From: Isochrysis galbana
Taxonomy: Eukaryota; Haptophyta; Isochrysidales; Isochrysidaceae
Assembly: GCA_018136815.1 (NCBI GenBank)
Contig: CM030933.1
Coordinates: 6,239,137-6,303,136 of the forward strand
Direction: 5' to 3'
Length of the DNA: 64,000 nt
Position 1 is the first letter of the stretch, and the number at the start of each line of letters is the position of its first letter. The translations under genes and the position numbers were made by a program. Positions 20,423 to 31,665 of the stretch are shown piece by piece. Under the pieces are notes generated by a model that saw only the letters and a list, made by a program, of their open reading frames with translations, had not been told where the DNA came from and did no database searches.

Positions 20423-21290
20423 CCGAGGTGGTGGTGCGAGGTTGGGTCCGCCCTCAAGGCCCACCCACGCATAGCATGAGCCGTGACATTCAACCGCAGT
20501 GCCCGTCCAGCGTAAGCCAGGCTGCGAGACTAGTCGGATCGAAGGATTGCATTGGATCTCCGGCGTCGCCATTGCTGTGCCGGTCATGTGCATGCCGCTA
20601 TTGCTTTCGTCACGTACGGCGTGGGGCTGACCCACCTCTTCTCGGTGTTACTACGTATCAACTGTGCAAACCCGGAAGAGCAAGCAACGCAACCCTTACT
20701 GCCACTGCATCGTTCCGCGGGCTTATCTGACATTGCACTCTGCGGCGGTATCATGGGCCCGTAGTCGTTCATCGGACAAATACCAGGCATGCGACTGCCG
20801 TGTGTATTTTTCGATGTGGTCTTGGTCCTGTCAGCCTTTGTCTGTGTCCAGCCTCTTCACGTACGTCTTTCTATTGAGGTCTTTTGGGGGGGTTCAAGAT
20901 GGTTGAATGAGCGGTGTTGGAAGAGCGCTCGGGCCGCTCTTTCAACACTGTTGCAACGCTGCCCCGCAAGCGTAGGACTGTCAAGCAGGGAGTTTTAACG
21001 ACTTGTAAGGGTGTGTCTGCATTTTCCGGTTTTTGGCCGTGGCGCGAGGCCCAAAAAATCTCCTGAGGGGCCACAGACGGATCGAGCTTGACCACTAGCT
21101 AGTGCCACTAGGTGGGTCTGGGTCTAGTATTGAAGCAAGCTCACGCTTGTTTATGGCATAATCTTGAGAGAAAGAGGGACACAATCTCGAGAGAAAGAGG
21201 GAGAGGAACGCGCTACATGACGACGATGGACCACACCCCACAAAACTCAATCTACTAACACCACAACTAACTTTATAGCCAGTTGCCATG
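20423..21290. other. Intergenic with a degenerate transposon end
   Basis: 20968-21075 (GTAGGACTGTCAAGCAGGGA, GGCCGTGGCGCGAGGCCC) is a diverged copy of the left end of the element at 54595. A coding-like hydrophobic segment occurs at 20580-20660 on the plus strand (HAAIAFVTYGVGLTHLF), but it has no start, splice context or firm family. Confidence 0.45.
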
Positions 21291-21495
21291 GAGCGTGAGG
21301 CGAGAAGCGCTCAATCACCATCACCCACCGCATGGAAAAGCGTTCAATCACCATCAGCCTACACGTGGAACGCGCTCAATCACCATCACCCCCACCGCAT
21401 GGAAAAAGCGTTCAATCACCATCAGCCTACACGTGGAACGCGTTCAATCACCATCACCCCCCCCACCACCGCATGGAAAAGCGTTGAATCGCGGA
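21291..21495. repeat. Minisatellite, CAATCACCATCA family
   Basis: Five or six units of about 35 bp carry GCG(T/C)TCAATCACCATCA, alternating with CCGCATGGAAAA and CTACACGTGGAAC spacers. It begins with AGGCGAGAAGCGCTCAATCA. The same unit occurs once at 2963-2990 and three times, inverted, at 32900-32998. Confidence 0.85.
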
Positions 21496-22054
21496 AGATC
21501 GTGGGGATCATGAGGGTAGCGCTATCCAACCCACTCGTTTGGCAAGAGGGTATGCTGGCGATGTCAGCCTGAACGAAGGGGTCCGATTTACCTGACTTTT
21601 TGTGACGTTTAGAGATCTCCCGAAATAATCTTGTTCCAGTCTTCATCACTGATACTTGAGTGATCGTCAGTCTTCCGCGTAGACGGTGTAGGCTGCCTTT
21701 TATGCCTTTTATTTATGAGTATTGTTGTCGTGGAATTGCGTTCAGTATTGTTGTGTTTCTCCGGATTGGGGCGACCAAGAATGCGGTTGCATAACTTCTG
21801 ATACATGATCGAATCGGGAGGTGGTCTTCCACATTTTGTACATTTTTTTTGTGAGAGTGTAGGAGAGCTTCCGCCCTCCGCCTCCTGCCATGGTCTCGTC
21901 TGCCTTGTGGCACCGAGGAGGAAGGGCGCGCTTATGGTCGCATAGCGCCTTCGTACATAACGTTAGCTTTTACGCATGGCCAAAGCCTGTAGGCCTAGGT
22001 ATTTCGTGGCAGGATTAATATAATCTAATCTTCCTAGTACCACGAGCGCTTCCT
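21496..22054. other. Intergenic, less GC-rich
   Basis: Composition drops to near 45-50% GC by eye. No gene recognised. Confidence 0.35.
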
Positions 22055-22603
22055 ATGGGCGAAAGGGATCCCCAATCTGTCGTGAATGGGCTGCTAGGAA
22101 AAAGGAAGCGTTCCGTGAAATCACTAGCGTCTATGAGCATAGCACAGATGTCTGACAAGGAATGGTTGGACTTGAGTGGTATGACAAGTGACATAATGGA
22201 TATATGTATTTGTGAAGAGCTCCAACGTGACTCCAATTTCACCACAGAGCTCCAAAGATACAAACATTGGGATTGTAGTGCCGTGAGAGAAAGCATCGAG
22301 TCTGTGAAGAAAGAAGTGTTCGAAGCTGTCGCAGACATGGTAATGCGTACCGCAAGAGGTATACTTGCACAAGGAGATGATGTCCCACTCCAGCTGGCGT
22401 TCTCCTCAACTGTACATTCACCTACATCGAGCTTTTGGTTGGCACATGTGAGGACCAATGTGGAAAACATTCAGGAAGATTTCCAGAACGCCGTCTGGGG
22501 TATCCTTCGGTGGATGTTCGGTCGAAGCATCGAGTGGAAAGTCCCCAGAATAGATACCATCAAAGCTTCCATTTCATGGTTGGTGTCGCTGCAAAATCGA
22601 TAA
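22055..22603 (+). CDS. Unidentified protein, 182 residues
   Basis: An ATG-started clean frame with balanced amino-acid composition, unlike the shadows around it. It is largely helical with a basic start (GKRKRSVKS), an acidic-hydrophobic middle (SDIMDICICEELQ) and a tryptophan-rich end (AVWGILRWMFGRSIEW). No signal peptide or known motif. Codon usage is much less GC-biased than in the host genes, so it may be foreign or transposon-borne. The kinase-like fragment starts 104 bp downstream. Confidence 0.4.
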   Translation: MGERDPQSVVNGLLGKRKRSVKSLASMSIAQMSDKEWLDLSGMTSDIMDICICEELQRDSNFTTELQRYKHWDCSAVRESIESVKKEVFEAVADMVMRTARGILAQGDDVPLQLAFSSTVHSPTSSFWLAHVRTNVENIQEDFQNAVWGILRWMFGRSIEWKVPRIDTIKASISWLVSLQNR

Positions 22604-22706
22604 CGGGATATACACACGACGATGCTCAACTCGCACGCGCATTTGTCCATTGGTCGACGTCGTCAGCGTCGAAGGCAGAGGGATGTGAGCGGATCCCAAG
22701 CACACG

Positions 22707-23306
22707 TTGCTGAGCGTTAGAGTGTGTGCGGAGCGTGGGCCCCGACTTCCTGTAGGACACGGGTCGACATGCATGTCGAATTGGACGAGGGCTCCGAAGC
22801 AACAGGGGGGCGACTATGCGCGAGTGTGCATGATCGATCTGGGGATGCTCCAATACAGAGATAGGTACCAGTTTCTCGGATGCGATGAAGGCAAGCCGGA
22901 CTTTACGGGCACCGCATACATGGCTGGTGAGGGGTATTCCTACCGCGATGACTTGGAGGCGGTGGGCTTGACGTTGGCGCACTTGCATGGTGTGAAATTG
23001 CCTTGGGCGGGACTGTACCCAATGACGCGCAAGGCTACGAAGAAGGAGATCCACAAGATCCTCGATATGAGACGTGCCGACCCCGGGCCAACCCACCCAA
23101 CCCCACCGAAACTCCAACCCACCCAAGCTCCAACCCCACCCAAGCTCAAGCTCCAACCCCACCACTCAAGCTTCCAATCACACTCTATCCTCGATAATTA
23201 TCACCACGAATTCATCGGAAACCACGAATTCATCGGAAACCACGAATTCATCGGAAACCACGAATTCATCGGAAACCACGAATTCATCGGTAACGCTACT
23301 GTCTGA
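22707..23306 (+). pseudogene. Casein kinase 1-like C-lobe fragment
   Basis: Residues 40-110 of this frame match the C-lobe of a CK1-family kinase: VCMIDLGMLQYRD in place of the DFG segment, PDFTGTAYMA (activation loop and the GTA motif), YRDDLEAVGLTLAHL and VKLPWAGL. The N-lobe with the ATP-binding lysine and the catalytic loop HRD are absent, and DLG replaces DFG. The C-terminus runs into simple repeats (TPPKLQPTQAPTPPKL, then a repeated HEFIGN). It cannot be an active kinase as read. It may be one exon of a gene lost to rearrangement, or a virus- or transposon-captured kinase piece. Confidence 0.6.
23205..23297. repeat. 18-bp tandem repeat, five copies
   Basis: ACCACGAATTCATCGGAA is repeated about five times in perfect register, the last copy altered to CGGTAAC. 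It contains EcoRI-type GAATTC in every unit. Confidence 0.95.
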
Positions 23307-23361
23307 ATACTTTGCGATTAGGGGTGTACCGTCGTTATTGTCACTCGCAGGCAATCTAGTT

Positions 23362-23930
23362 CCAACCACAAGAGAACCTCCTGTCGTGGGTGGCGTGCAC
23401 CACAACTCCCAAAGCGCAAACCCCTCCCCACCACAAGAGAACCTCCGGTCGTGGGTGGCGTGCACCACAACTCCCAAAGCGCAAACCCCTCCCCACCACA
23501 AGAGAACCTCCTGACGTGGGAGACGCATACAAAAGTGTGCATTACGAAGTGCACACTTGAGAGGACTTTTGCACACCAAGCGCAACCCCCCCACCACCAC
23601 AAGAGAACCTCCTGTCGTGGGTGGCGTGCACCACCACCACCCAAAAGCGCAAACCCCTCCCCACCACAAGAGAACCTCCTGTCGTGGGTGGCGTGCACCA
23701 CAACTCCCAAAGCGCAAACCCCTCCCCACCACAAGAGAACCTCCTGACGTGGGAGGCGGCGCCATACAGAAGTGTGCATTACGAAGTGCACACTTGAGGA
23801 GACTCTTGCACACCAGACCCCAAACCTCCCCACCACCAGAGATTCTCCTGGACGTGGGCACACCACCACTCCCAAAGCGCAAACCCCTCCCCACCACAAG
23901 AGAACCTCCTGTCGTGGGAGGCGGAGAAGG
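23362..23930. repeat. ~65-bp tandem repeat, eight copies, two unit types
   Basis: Eight copies of a unit beginning CCACCACAAGAGAACCTCC start near 23364, 23429, 23494, 23589, 23660, 23725, 23830 and 23890. Six continue with CGTGGGTGGCGTGCACCAC or close variants and CAAAGCGCAAACCCCTCCCC. Two (23494 and 23725) instead carry an insert with AGTGTGCATTACGAAGTGCA and TTGCACACCA, so there is a higher-order pattern. Confidence 0.9.
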
Positions 23931-24541
23931 ACTGCTGAAAGGCGGAGGATGGCTGCTGGGATGGAGAAGAGGGGGAGAGGGGAGACGGGTTGTCAAGGAG
24001 GAGAGGAGGTCTGGGGAGGAGTGGTCGCGGTGGAGGGCTGCTGGGTGGAGGCGGAAGGCTTGCTGGGTGGAGGCCAGAGGGCTACTGGGGTGGAGGCGCG
24101 GGGTGAGCAGTTTGTCGCCGTGGGGCAGTTAGTCGCAGTGGGGCAGTTAGTCGCAGCGGGACACATAACTCCACAGGAAATGCTTGCTCTGGTCAATCAA
24201 ACTGACAACAACATCTCAATCGTGGGCACCAATGACAACTACGCCTCATACATGAGCTACGTGTGGACTTCGGTGGTGTTCATGAGCAGCCTCCTGCATC
24301 ACGCGAAAGGCATCCATCGTCATCAGGCAGTACTCGCCGGAAGCTCGCCCCCACAGGAGCCCCATGAACTTGGGAGGCGACTCGAGCAACTCGCCGATCG
24401 AGTGAGTCAAGTCGAGCAACTCGCCGGTCGACTGAATCACTTCTTCGACCTCGTCCAGCACTATGCCGATTGCATCCAAAAATTCGACGAGAGGCTCGTG
24501 CACGTCGAGTCTTGGTGCAATGCAATCAAGCGCCTACCATA
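23931..24541 (+). CDS. Possible coiled-coil ORF emerging from the repeat
   Basis: A plus frame continues from the repeat array to a stop at 24542. Its last ~120 residues have normal composition: LALVNQTDNNISIVGTND, a hydrophobic stretch, then a heptad-like RLEQLADRVSQVEQLAGRL coiled coil. Upstream, an 18-bp unit GGGGCAGTTAGTCGCAG is repeated three times (24121-24155). There is no secure start codon. No family recognised. Confidence 0.3.
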
Positions 24542-26193
24542 ACGTTATCTGGCACAAAACCACTCTAAAAGCGCACCAGTAGGGAAGGTCGCCGCGATTG
24601 CTCCGGTGTGCCCGGAGATCCATTGTCTTCTACTACTACTGTGGGACGTTCTTCGCACAGACCCTAAAAGTAGTAGTCACCCCAGCAAACAAACTGTGGT
24701 GGAGAGGCTGAGGGTGGCTGTTGCATGTGGTCGAAATAGGGTGGCTGTTGCATGTGAAGGGTCAAGTTGACTCAAGTAACCTCCAGGTGTCAATGAAAGG
24801 TGTCAGCAGGGATGGGGATAATTGAACGCTTTTGGTCTTGCCGTCACTCCCCTCCTCTCCTTCTCCTTCGGGCCCCCCCGCCGAGGGCGCGTCGCGTAGT
24901 ACTTTTGTATGGAGTACATCAAGGCGGTCACGCGCGGTGAAGAACCCATGATGCGCCTTTCCGCCAATGGACTCGGGGTTAAGAACCGGAAGGCCGTCTT
25001 ATCATGCGCATCATGCATCATGGAGGCGGTAGTCGTCAAGAGTGTGCCATCATGGACGCTTGACGCTTGCAAACAGACTGACACTGAGGTCATCCGCAGG
25101 TTGGAGGATATCAAGGGTCAAGGGGTCCTTCATCCACGCTGATGGTGAAGATGACTATCTCGGGGCCGCCATTCGCGCAGACGCGCAGACGCCGTCGATG
25201 TCGATGTCGTGTGCCACATCGTTGACGAACAACGTGATGTACGAGTGTGACATACAAGCCATACGCCGCAGGGCGGTCAAAAGCAGCGCAGTCTTGTAAG
25301 AGGTCTTGTTGGCTAGCGTCCCTAGCCACACACGTTGGACGAGCCATGCACCAACCGCGCACACCCCCGTCGTCGCGGGGGAGGGGCTCCGTTGCGCCGT
25401 TGAGGCACTGTCCCTCAGCACTAGGATTAAACTAGGACAAGAGGAAAACTCTGACAGCCCCGGTGTCGCCGCGGATGAGCCGCGGCCGCGGAAGAAATAA
25501 GGGGACGCCGCGATGGCGCGCCGCTCTCGTGGTGTGTTTTGTTGTTGGGGGGGGGGGGGTCGGTGGGGGGGGGGGGGGGGGGAGAAGGGCGCTCTCGACT
25601 GCTGCGCGCGCCCGCGGGGCGACCGCCCCTCTCTCAACTGGTTCTCCCACATCTCTATGAAAGAATTGGCGGTGCACCTGGCTGTCGGCGAGGCGGGTAC
25701 TTTGCCACTCTCGTTGCGCCCCCCACCCCTCTCCGCCCCCCCCTCTTGCCCCCCCCCACCTCTCGCGCCCTCTGCCAGCCTACACACTACGTATGTTTTT
25801 CCCGCAGCAAACATACGATACCGGGAGGTCGTCGCTGCCCCGAGATTCGTCTCTTCTCTGAACTCCCTTACATCCTCGCTCCTTCTCTCGGTCTCCTCGG
25901 GCTTCCCTCTCTCTGTCTTTCTCTCCCTCTTTCTCTCCCTCCCTCCCTCCTTCGTCCGTCCCTCCGTCCCTCCCTCCCTCCCTACTCTCTCTCCCTCTCT
26001 CTCTCAAAACCCGGAGGGAGGGAGGGAGAGAAAGAGGGATGAGAGAGAGAGAGAGGAAGAGGAGGAGGGGAGAGGGAGAGGGGGGAGGGGGGGGAGGGGG
26101 GGGAGAGAGCGAGGAGGGAGAGAGAGAGAGCGGGCGGCCGCCGCCACCTTCCCCCTCCCTCCCCTCTCCCAGCCGGCCCGCGAGCTCCCTAGC
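24542..26193. other. Intergenic and kinesin 5' region
   Basis: 24700-24760 has GGGTGGCTGTTGCATGTG twice. 25305-25460 is a repeat also present at 42420-42528 plus 43023-43080, where it is split by a MITE. 25550-25585 is G-rich. 25850-26180 changes from CT-rich to GA-rich, a likely promoter and leader of the kinesin gene. Confidence 0.5.
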
Positions 26194-29100
26194 ATGGGCT
26201 CCGCCGAGGACGACAGTCCCACCAGCTCGTGGGGCACCTCGCCTGCAATCGCCGATGTCCTCCTCTCCGTGCTCGCCCACCCGAGCGCCGGGTGGACTGC
26301 GAGGGCCGCTGCTCCCGCTGTCTGCTCCACCTGGCGCCGCACTCTCTCGCAGGGCGGCGCCTTCGACAGGATGCTCTGCCAGTGCCTGCGCGAGGAGGCA
26401 TCACTCTATGTGCCCGAAGAAAGCGACTGCCCACACCCAGACGGGTGGAAAGCATTCTTTCGCCAGATCTGGCCCCTCCGGCACACGTGGACAGCGACCC
26501 CGCAGCCACCAGAGGAGCAGCGGCGGCGTGAGGAACAGGAGGAGATGAGCTTCAACATCTCGGTGGCCGTGCGCTTCCGGCCGGCCAATCGCACGCGCCC
26601 TACCGACGCCGCCGCCGAGCAGAGCGTCACCGTTCCGCTCCACCAGCGCATCCAGATGCTCAAGCTCAAGCATGGATGCTCGCGAATGCAAGCAATGCGG
26701 ATGATCGCCGCCGAGAACGGGGCCACGCCCATGGACAGCGCGGGCGGCTCATCGCCGCTCGATTCGCCGACAGTGGTCTACAACAGGCTTTACGCCGGCA
26801 AGCAAGATGAGGCGCCGCCGCCGCCCGAGGGTCTCTATGAAGAGCTCGAGGCGAAGCGGAAGGAGCGCGTGAAGCTTCGGCCATGGCTTGAAGGGCGCAC
26901 TGACACTGGCGTGCGAACGTCCAACCCCCAAGTCGCCATGCGGATGGGCGTGCGTCTCTCGGCAGCGCAGACGCCGAATAGTGATGCGACTTACACCCCC
27001 GCTGCCGCCGAAACACTCGCCGCCCAGCGCACAGAAGTGCAGCCGGTAGGATCGCTCAGCGAGGCGCCCAAGGAGTCCAAGGCGCAAGACGCTCAGACGG
27101 GTATGCCAAAAGAGCACGCCATCACCTTCATCGAGTCGGGCTTCGCGACGAAGGTCGAGTACGACGCATGGCTGCGCGGCAAACGAGTGGCTCAGCCCCT
27201 TAGCAAGCTGGCCGACGATGCGGACTCCAGACGAGCCCATGCGGCTCAGAGGAAGCCATCGCACCCTTCCAACCGGGCACGCACCTTCGCAATTGGCACT
27301 TCGCGTGGACACAGCGCCCGGGTGGCGGGTGCTGGTCCTGGCTCATCTACCGAGAAGCTGGAGGGCATGTCTGGCCGAGACGCCGATGTGCACGGCGGGG
27401 TCACTAAGGCACGCATCATGTCCTTTGACCCGTCGGCACGTGAGGTTGTCGCCATGGCGCCGTCGGTTGGTGTCAGGGCCTTCAACTTTTCAGCTGTCTT
27501 CCCAGACAACGCATCTCAGACAGAGGTGCACGCCGCTTCACTTGTCGCAATTACACCGTTAGGCGGGTCTGCCCAGGGACGGCCCGGCTCACGATGCATC
27601 CGCGCCAGTCGCCATTCCTCCTTCGCGCCTTCCGCACCGCTCCTGCGGAGGTTTGTTGCCTAAACCTTATCCCCCGAGGATGACCTTGCGCGTCCCTTCC
27701 CTTCTAGGTGTACACTTCTTGTGCCCGTCTTGGCGTCTGCGACCTTCTCAATGGCGTCAATGGCTGCGTGCTTGTCTATGGCCAGACAGGCGCCGGCAAG
27801 ACGCACACCATGTTTGGCGGAGGCACCGACGTTCGCACTGCGCCCTCCCTCCAGGGAGTCGTGCCTCGTGCTCTAGGCGAGGTACTCAGGGCCATGCGCA
27901 CACGTGAAGACGAGCTCGGCGTCGAATCACAACTGTGAGCCCCGAGCCGATAGCGTCATCGAGCCTCATCGTGCAAAGCTTCTCATGTGACGTGCCATGC
28001 GGTTGAGGTAGCTTTCAGGCGACCTCAGCAGCACGGCCGCTCCCATGCTTCCTGCATCCGTCGTAGCCCTCCCCTATGAGTGTCGTAGAGCCGTTTGCCA
28101 TCTTGCACTCTCGATCCTGCTGGAGTGGCTCTGAGCCCCGTCCCTTCTGCATCCATCAGCTCTCTGGCATATGTCGAGGTCTTCGGATCGGAGGTCTCCG
28201 ACTTGCTGCGCAATCGGCAAAATGTCGGGCTCGCCGCGGCTGAAGGTGGACGCGTCGACTTTGTGCACGGCCACAGGCACGTCCTAGACGGCCGCGCCGA
28301 TGTGGTTGTTGAGACTCCGGAACAGGTGAACCATCCATAGACGCCAAAGCGTCTACGTACTCTCTAGGCGATGTGCATGTCTCCTCTGGAACGGAAGCAT
28401 CGACGTTGCGCGCGTCTCCAGTGTCGCGCCCTGACCCGCTCCGCGCATCCCTTCTTGCAGGCGAGCCGACTTCTTGAAGCGGCCGAGCGCTGCAAGCGCC
28501 AAGGGGCGACTGCGATGAACGAACGCTCGTCGCGCGCCCATTCACTTGTCATGCTCACGCTCACACAGTGCCAGGGTGCCGTCGAGAAGCGGTCGCGCCT
28601 TTTCCTTGCTGATCTCGGAGGGTCGGAGAAGCTCTCTAGGTCAAAGGCTGCCGAAGGATTCCGTTCCAAGGTGAGCGCCACGAGGTTTGGGGCGGTGACT
28701 GCTGCCAAGATCGTCCGCGTCCTCGAGCACAGGATGGGGCTGCCGGCCCTTCCCTTTCGCCGATCGGCCGAGTTCCGAAGAAACTCCCGGCTCGCATCAT
28801 CCCGCTTATTCATTTCGATAATTGTCTTGGTGCGCGCATCTTGCATCTACCTTTTGTTCCTCTCGTCTGTAGGCCGTGGTTGTGGGCGGCGAGGAGCACT
28901 CCCGTATTTCCTGGGATGAGTATTACGCTGGTCGCGCCAGGCTACAAGAGTCGCTCAACATCAACACGGGTTTGTATGCGCTCCACCGATGCATCGACGC
29001 GCTTATCGAACGCGAAGCCGCTGCTGGCAAGCGCATTGTCCACGTGCCCTTCGCCGAGTCCAAGCTGACGCTGCTTCTGCATAGCGCGCTTGGAGGTGGT

Positions 29101-29771
29101 GCGCGCACGACCGTACTTATTTGCGCTAGCCTTGACCCGTCCGATGCCGTTGAGACAATTTCGTCGCTCCGCTTTGGAGAGGCATGTTCGCGCGTCGAAT
29201 CGCGCGCAGCGCGTCAGGGAGACACCGCGGCAATTGCGCGACTGCTCCACTCGCTTGACGAGGAGATCAAGGAATGTCAAGCCCTCATCGAGCGAGACCA
29301 GCGGTGGGAGCGGCGCATGGTACAGCGCGAAGATCGCGTTGGTATGAAGGACAACTTCACTACTCAGGTGGGCCGTTTTCCCTGGCCAACCACACAATGT
29401 TCTGTGTACGGCTAAAAAGAGCAACAATTGGGGCTCACCCTGCGGCAGCCTAATGGAGCGCATCGCGGAATCGCTTGCCTAGACCCCGGTTCCGGTAGCG
29501 CCCCCTCGTACCTCCCTCTTTGCTAAGACTTCGACCACGATCACTCCACGCGCACTTTCTTCCTCGCTGCCCTACCCCTTTATAGGTGACAAAAGAGGAT
29601 GTAGAAGACCTTGCTGCTGGCGTGATGATCATAGCTCCCGACGACGGCACCGAGGCACAAGAAGTGGTGAAGCACGAGGTGCACGCCGACGTGCTTGTTG
29701 GCGCCGAAGAACACGAGGCTCGCCTCGAGCAGCTCTTGCGACGACGCCGGGTGCTTCTCGGCGAGGAATGA
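26194..29771 (+). CDS. Kinesin with N-terminal F-box and interrupted motor, six exons
   Basis: Exons 26194-27525, 27708-27934, 28160-28325, 28461-28670, 28873-29367 and 29586-29771 give 871 residues, all in phase. Residues 10-90 resemble an F-box (ADVLLSVLAHPSAGW, VCSTWRRTL, FFRQIW). The motor starts at SVAVRFRPANRTR (about 122) but the next motor strand, FNFSAVFPDNASQTEVY, comes only at 430, so about 290 residues are inserted after the first strand. The P-loop GQTGAGKT is at 469-476, YVEVFGSEVSDLL follows, switch I is NERSSRAHS (595-603), and switch II is DLGGSE (626-631) instead of DLAGSE. HVPFAESKLTLLL and the LRFGEAC end of the motor are intact. A short coiled coil (DEEIKECQALIERDQRW) ends the protein. 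The nucleotide site looks functional. Ungrouped kinesin, possibly axonemal or mitotic. Confidence 0.85.
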
Positions 29772-30540
29772 ATCCGGCCAGGTAGCTGAGGGGCTAACAA
29801 CAGCTTCACACGCTTGTCTGGACATGTTCGACGTTCAGCTCTCAAAATAGAGTGATGCCGCCCCTCTTCAACAAATGTTCGATATTCCCATGGTACTGCG
29901 AAACTTTATCCCTTTGTCTGTTCCGGTTGGAAGAGCATAGCCCAACCTTACAATTACTCTCGCGTGGCGACACGATACAGGCTGACCGTGGATCCATGAG
30001 CAAGGCCACCGTGGATCCATGAGCAAGGCCAAGGAAGGCTGTCTAGAGGACAAGGGAATGCTCGTTCGCCGTACGCTGTCGCGGCCCCGCGCGTGTCCCG
30101 CGCATCGGACTTCCATTCCCCCGCGCGTAGCCCTTCGAACATTTCTCGTTTCGCTCGCGCCCTTTCGCACATTTTCCTTGCGCGCGCTACTACTAGCCGG
30201 GGGGATAGGGGTGAAGAGCTTAGATATGGTAAAAATTTAATATTCTTACCGCATACACGGCTCTGGGCCCACTACTTTGCACGCGAGCAAAGCCGTTCTA
30301 CAACCCCACTCCCCTTCCCCCCCCCCGGCCCGCCATCTGGCGACTCCCACCGTGCACTGCTAGGCGGATAGGGGTAAGGGGCTTAGATATAGACATGGTC
30401 CGGTGGCCCGCGCACGCACATTCAATCCGTGGTTCGTGGAGCTGGTGTGGTGGATTTGTGTGAGGTTGTGGTTGTGGGTCTAGGCGGCTTGCCTTCATTT
30501 GGTCTCCTTTCCCTCAGGGTTTCTTCCCCTCCCGCGGGGA
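29772..30540. other. Intergenic with repeats
   Basis: ACCGTGGATCCATGAGCAAG is present twice in tandem (29986-30030). 30190-30235 and 30275-30420 are partial and fuller copies of a dispersed repeat also found inverted at 44795-44930 (CGCCATCTGGCG, GGATAGGGGT, GGGCTTAGATATGG, GGTCCGGTGGCCCGCG). Confidence 0.6.
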
Positions 30541-30543
30541 CTC

Positions 30544-30753
30544 TCACCCTACCATGAGCCCCCCCGCGAGCACCCCGAAGGAGAGGCCCAGGAGCACCCC
30601 GTACGCGACGAGAACGGCGTCGCCTTGGCTCGGCATGAGGGCGCGCCCCGAGAGGGCCTGGTAGACGCCCACGCCGAGCACGGCGTAGCCCGTCCCCTTG
30701 TGCGCGACCCGCCACACGGCGCGGCGTGCGGTTCGGGCGCCGGGCAGCGTCAC
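30544..30753 (-). pseudogene. Cytochrome b561-like exon or fragment
   Basis: On the minus strand WRVAHKGTGYAVLGVGVYQA followed by SGRALM and a second transmembrane helix (VAYGVLLGLSFGVLAGGLM) matches the end of the DOMON/b561 ferric-reductase family, where a histidine (here in VAHKG) binds haem. It then meets a stop. No other exons of such a gene are visible upstream in about 300 bp. It is either the last exon of a gene with a distant upstream exon or a relic. Confidence 0.4.
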
Positions 30754-30904
30754 GTGGACCCCTCACAGCAGTAGCTACGATTCAAATGATTCGATCCCCC
30801 GAAATCTAAGTGCATTCGTCAATCATTTTTGTAATACTCTGATCACCTCCCGGATCATTCACCATCTCGCCCCCCCTTCCCGGCACCCGCCCCCTCCTTC
30901 TTCC

Positions 30905-31215
30905 GTTCGTCCCCTCCCCTCCCCTCCCGGGCTTTCCCCGCCGCCTCTCGGGCCTACCCCGCCCCTTCCGGGCCTACCCCGTCGCCTCTCGGGCCTACCC
31001 CGCCCCCTCCCGGGCCTACCCCGCCCCCTCCCGGGCCTACCCCGCCCCCTCCCGGGCCTACCCCACCCCCTCCCGGGCCTACCCCGCCCCCTCCCGGGCC
31101 TACCCCGCCCCCTCCCGGGCCTATCCCGCCCTCTCCCGGGCCCCCGTCGCCCTCCCGGCCTATCCCGCCCCCTCCCGGGCTTCTCCCGTCGCCTTCAGGT
31201 CTTCTCCCCTTCCCT
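30905..31215. repeat. 21-bp minisatellite
   Basis: About 12-14 units of CCGGGCCTACCCCGCCCCCTC, with variants at the ends (GTCGCCTCT, TTCTCCC). In one frame it reads as a repeated GLPRPLP, but the start and flanks give no reason to think it is coding. Confidence 0.9.
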
Positions 31216-31529
31216 CCCGGGCTCGCCCGCGCGGACCCCTCCCGACCAGGCCTATCGTCCCAGCCTCCTCGCGTGCTGACCATTCAGTGAAGTTTTTACG
31301 AAGGTGCCCCAAACACGAGCAAACACAAACACGCACTGAGCGGCGCGAGGTTTGGGGCGCGCGCATGAAGAAGGCGGGAATCAACGAGAGGGGAGGGCCG
31401 CGAGAGTATCCGCCACTTGGCGCAGGGAGCTGGCCAGCGTCAGAAGGACATCACAGGGGACTGGCACCGGTGGGTCGTGGGGTTCGGGAGGAGGGGGGGT
31501 CGTCGGCGTGGCTCAAGGTGTGCTTTAGC

Positions 31530-31665
31530 AACTATCAGTAAACTGATAGGGTCATGGAACGCGCGCCGCCTCTCTCCCCCGCTGCCGCGGCCCTCGCCGC
31601 GCTGGACGAAGTACTGATGGAGACACCGCTGTCGCCGAAGCGACCGCGCCAGGACGACCCAATCA
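31530..31665 (+). mobile_element. LINE 5' end, 3'-truncated
   Basis: From the hairpin and ATG to about 31665 the sequence matches 48651-48786: MERAPP at the start and TPLSPKRPRQDDP further on are shared. It then diverges abruptly at CCAATCAA. Most LINE copies lose the 5' end, so a copy that keeps only the 5' end is unusual and suggests deletion or recombination after insertion. Confidence 0.65.
31532..31549 (+). promoter_or_regulatory. Hairpin at LINE 5' end (copy 1)
   Basis: CTATCAGTAAACTGATAG forms an 8-bp stem with an AA loop, four bases before the LINE ORF start ATG at 31554. The second copy at 48653 has a different stem with compensating bases. Confidence 0.6.

Noticed and set aside
23362-23930. 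Possible CRISPR-like array
   Set aside because: Units are contiguous, about 65 bp, and lack unique spacers. The setting is eukaryotic.
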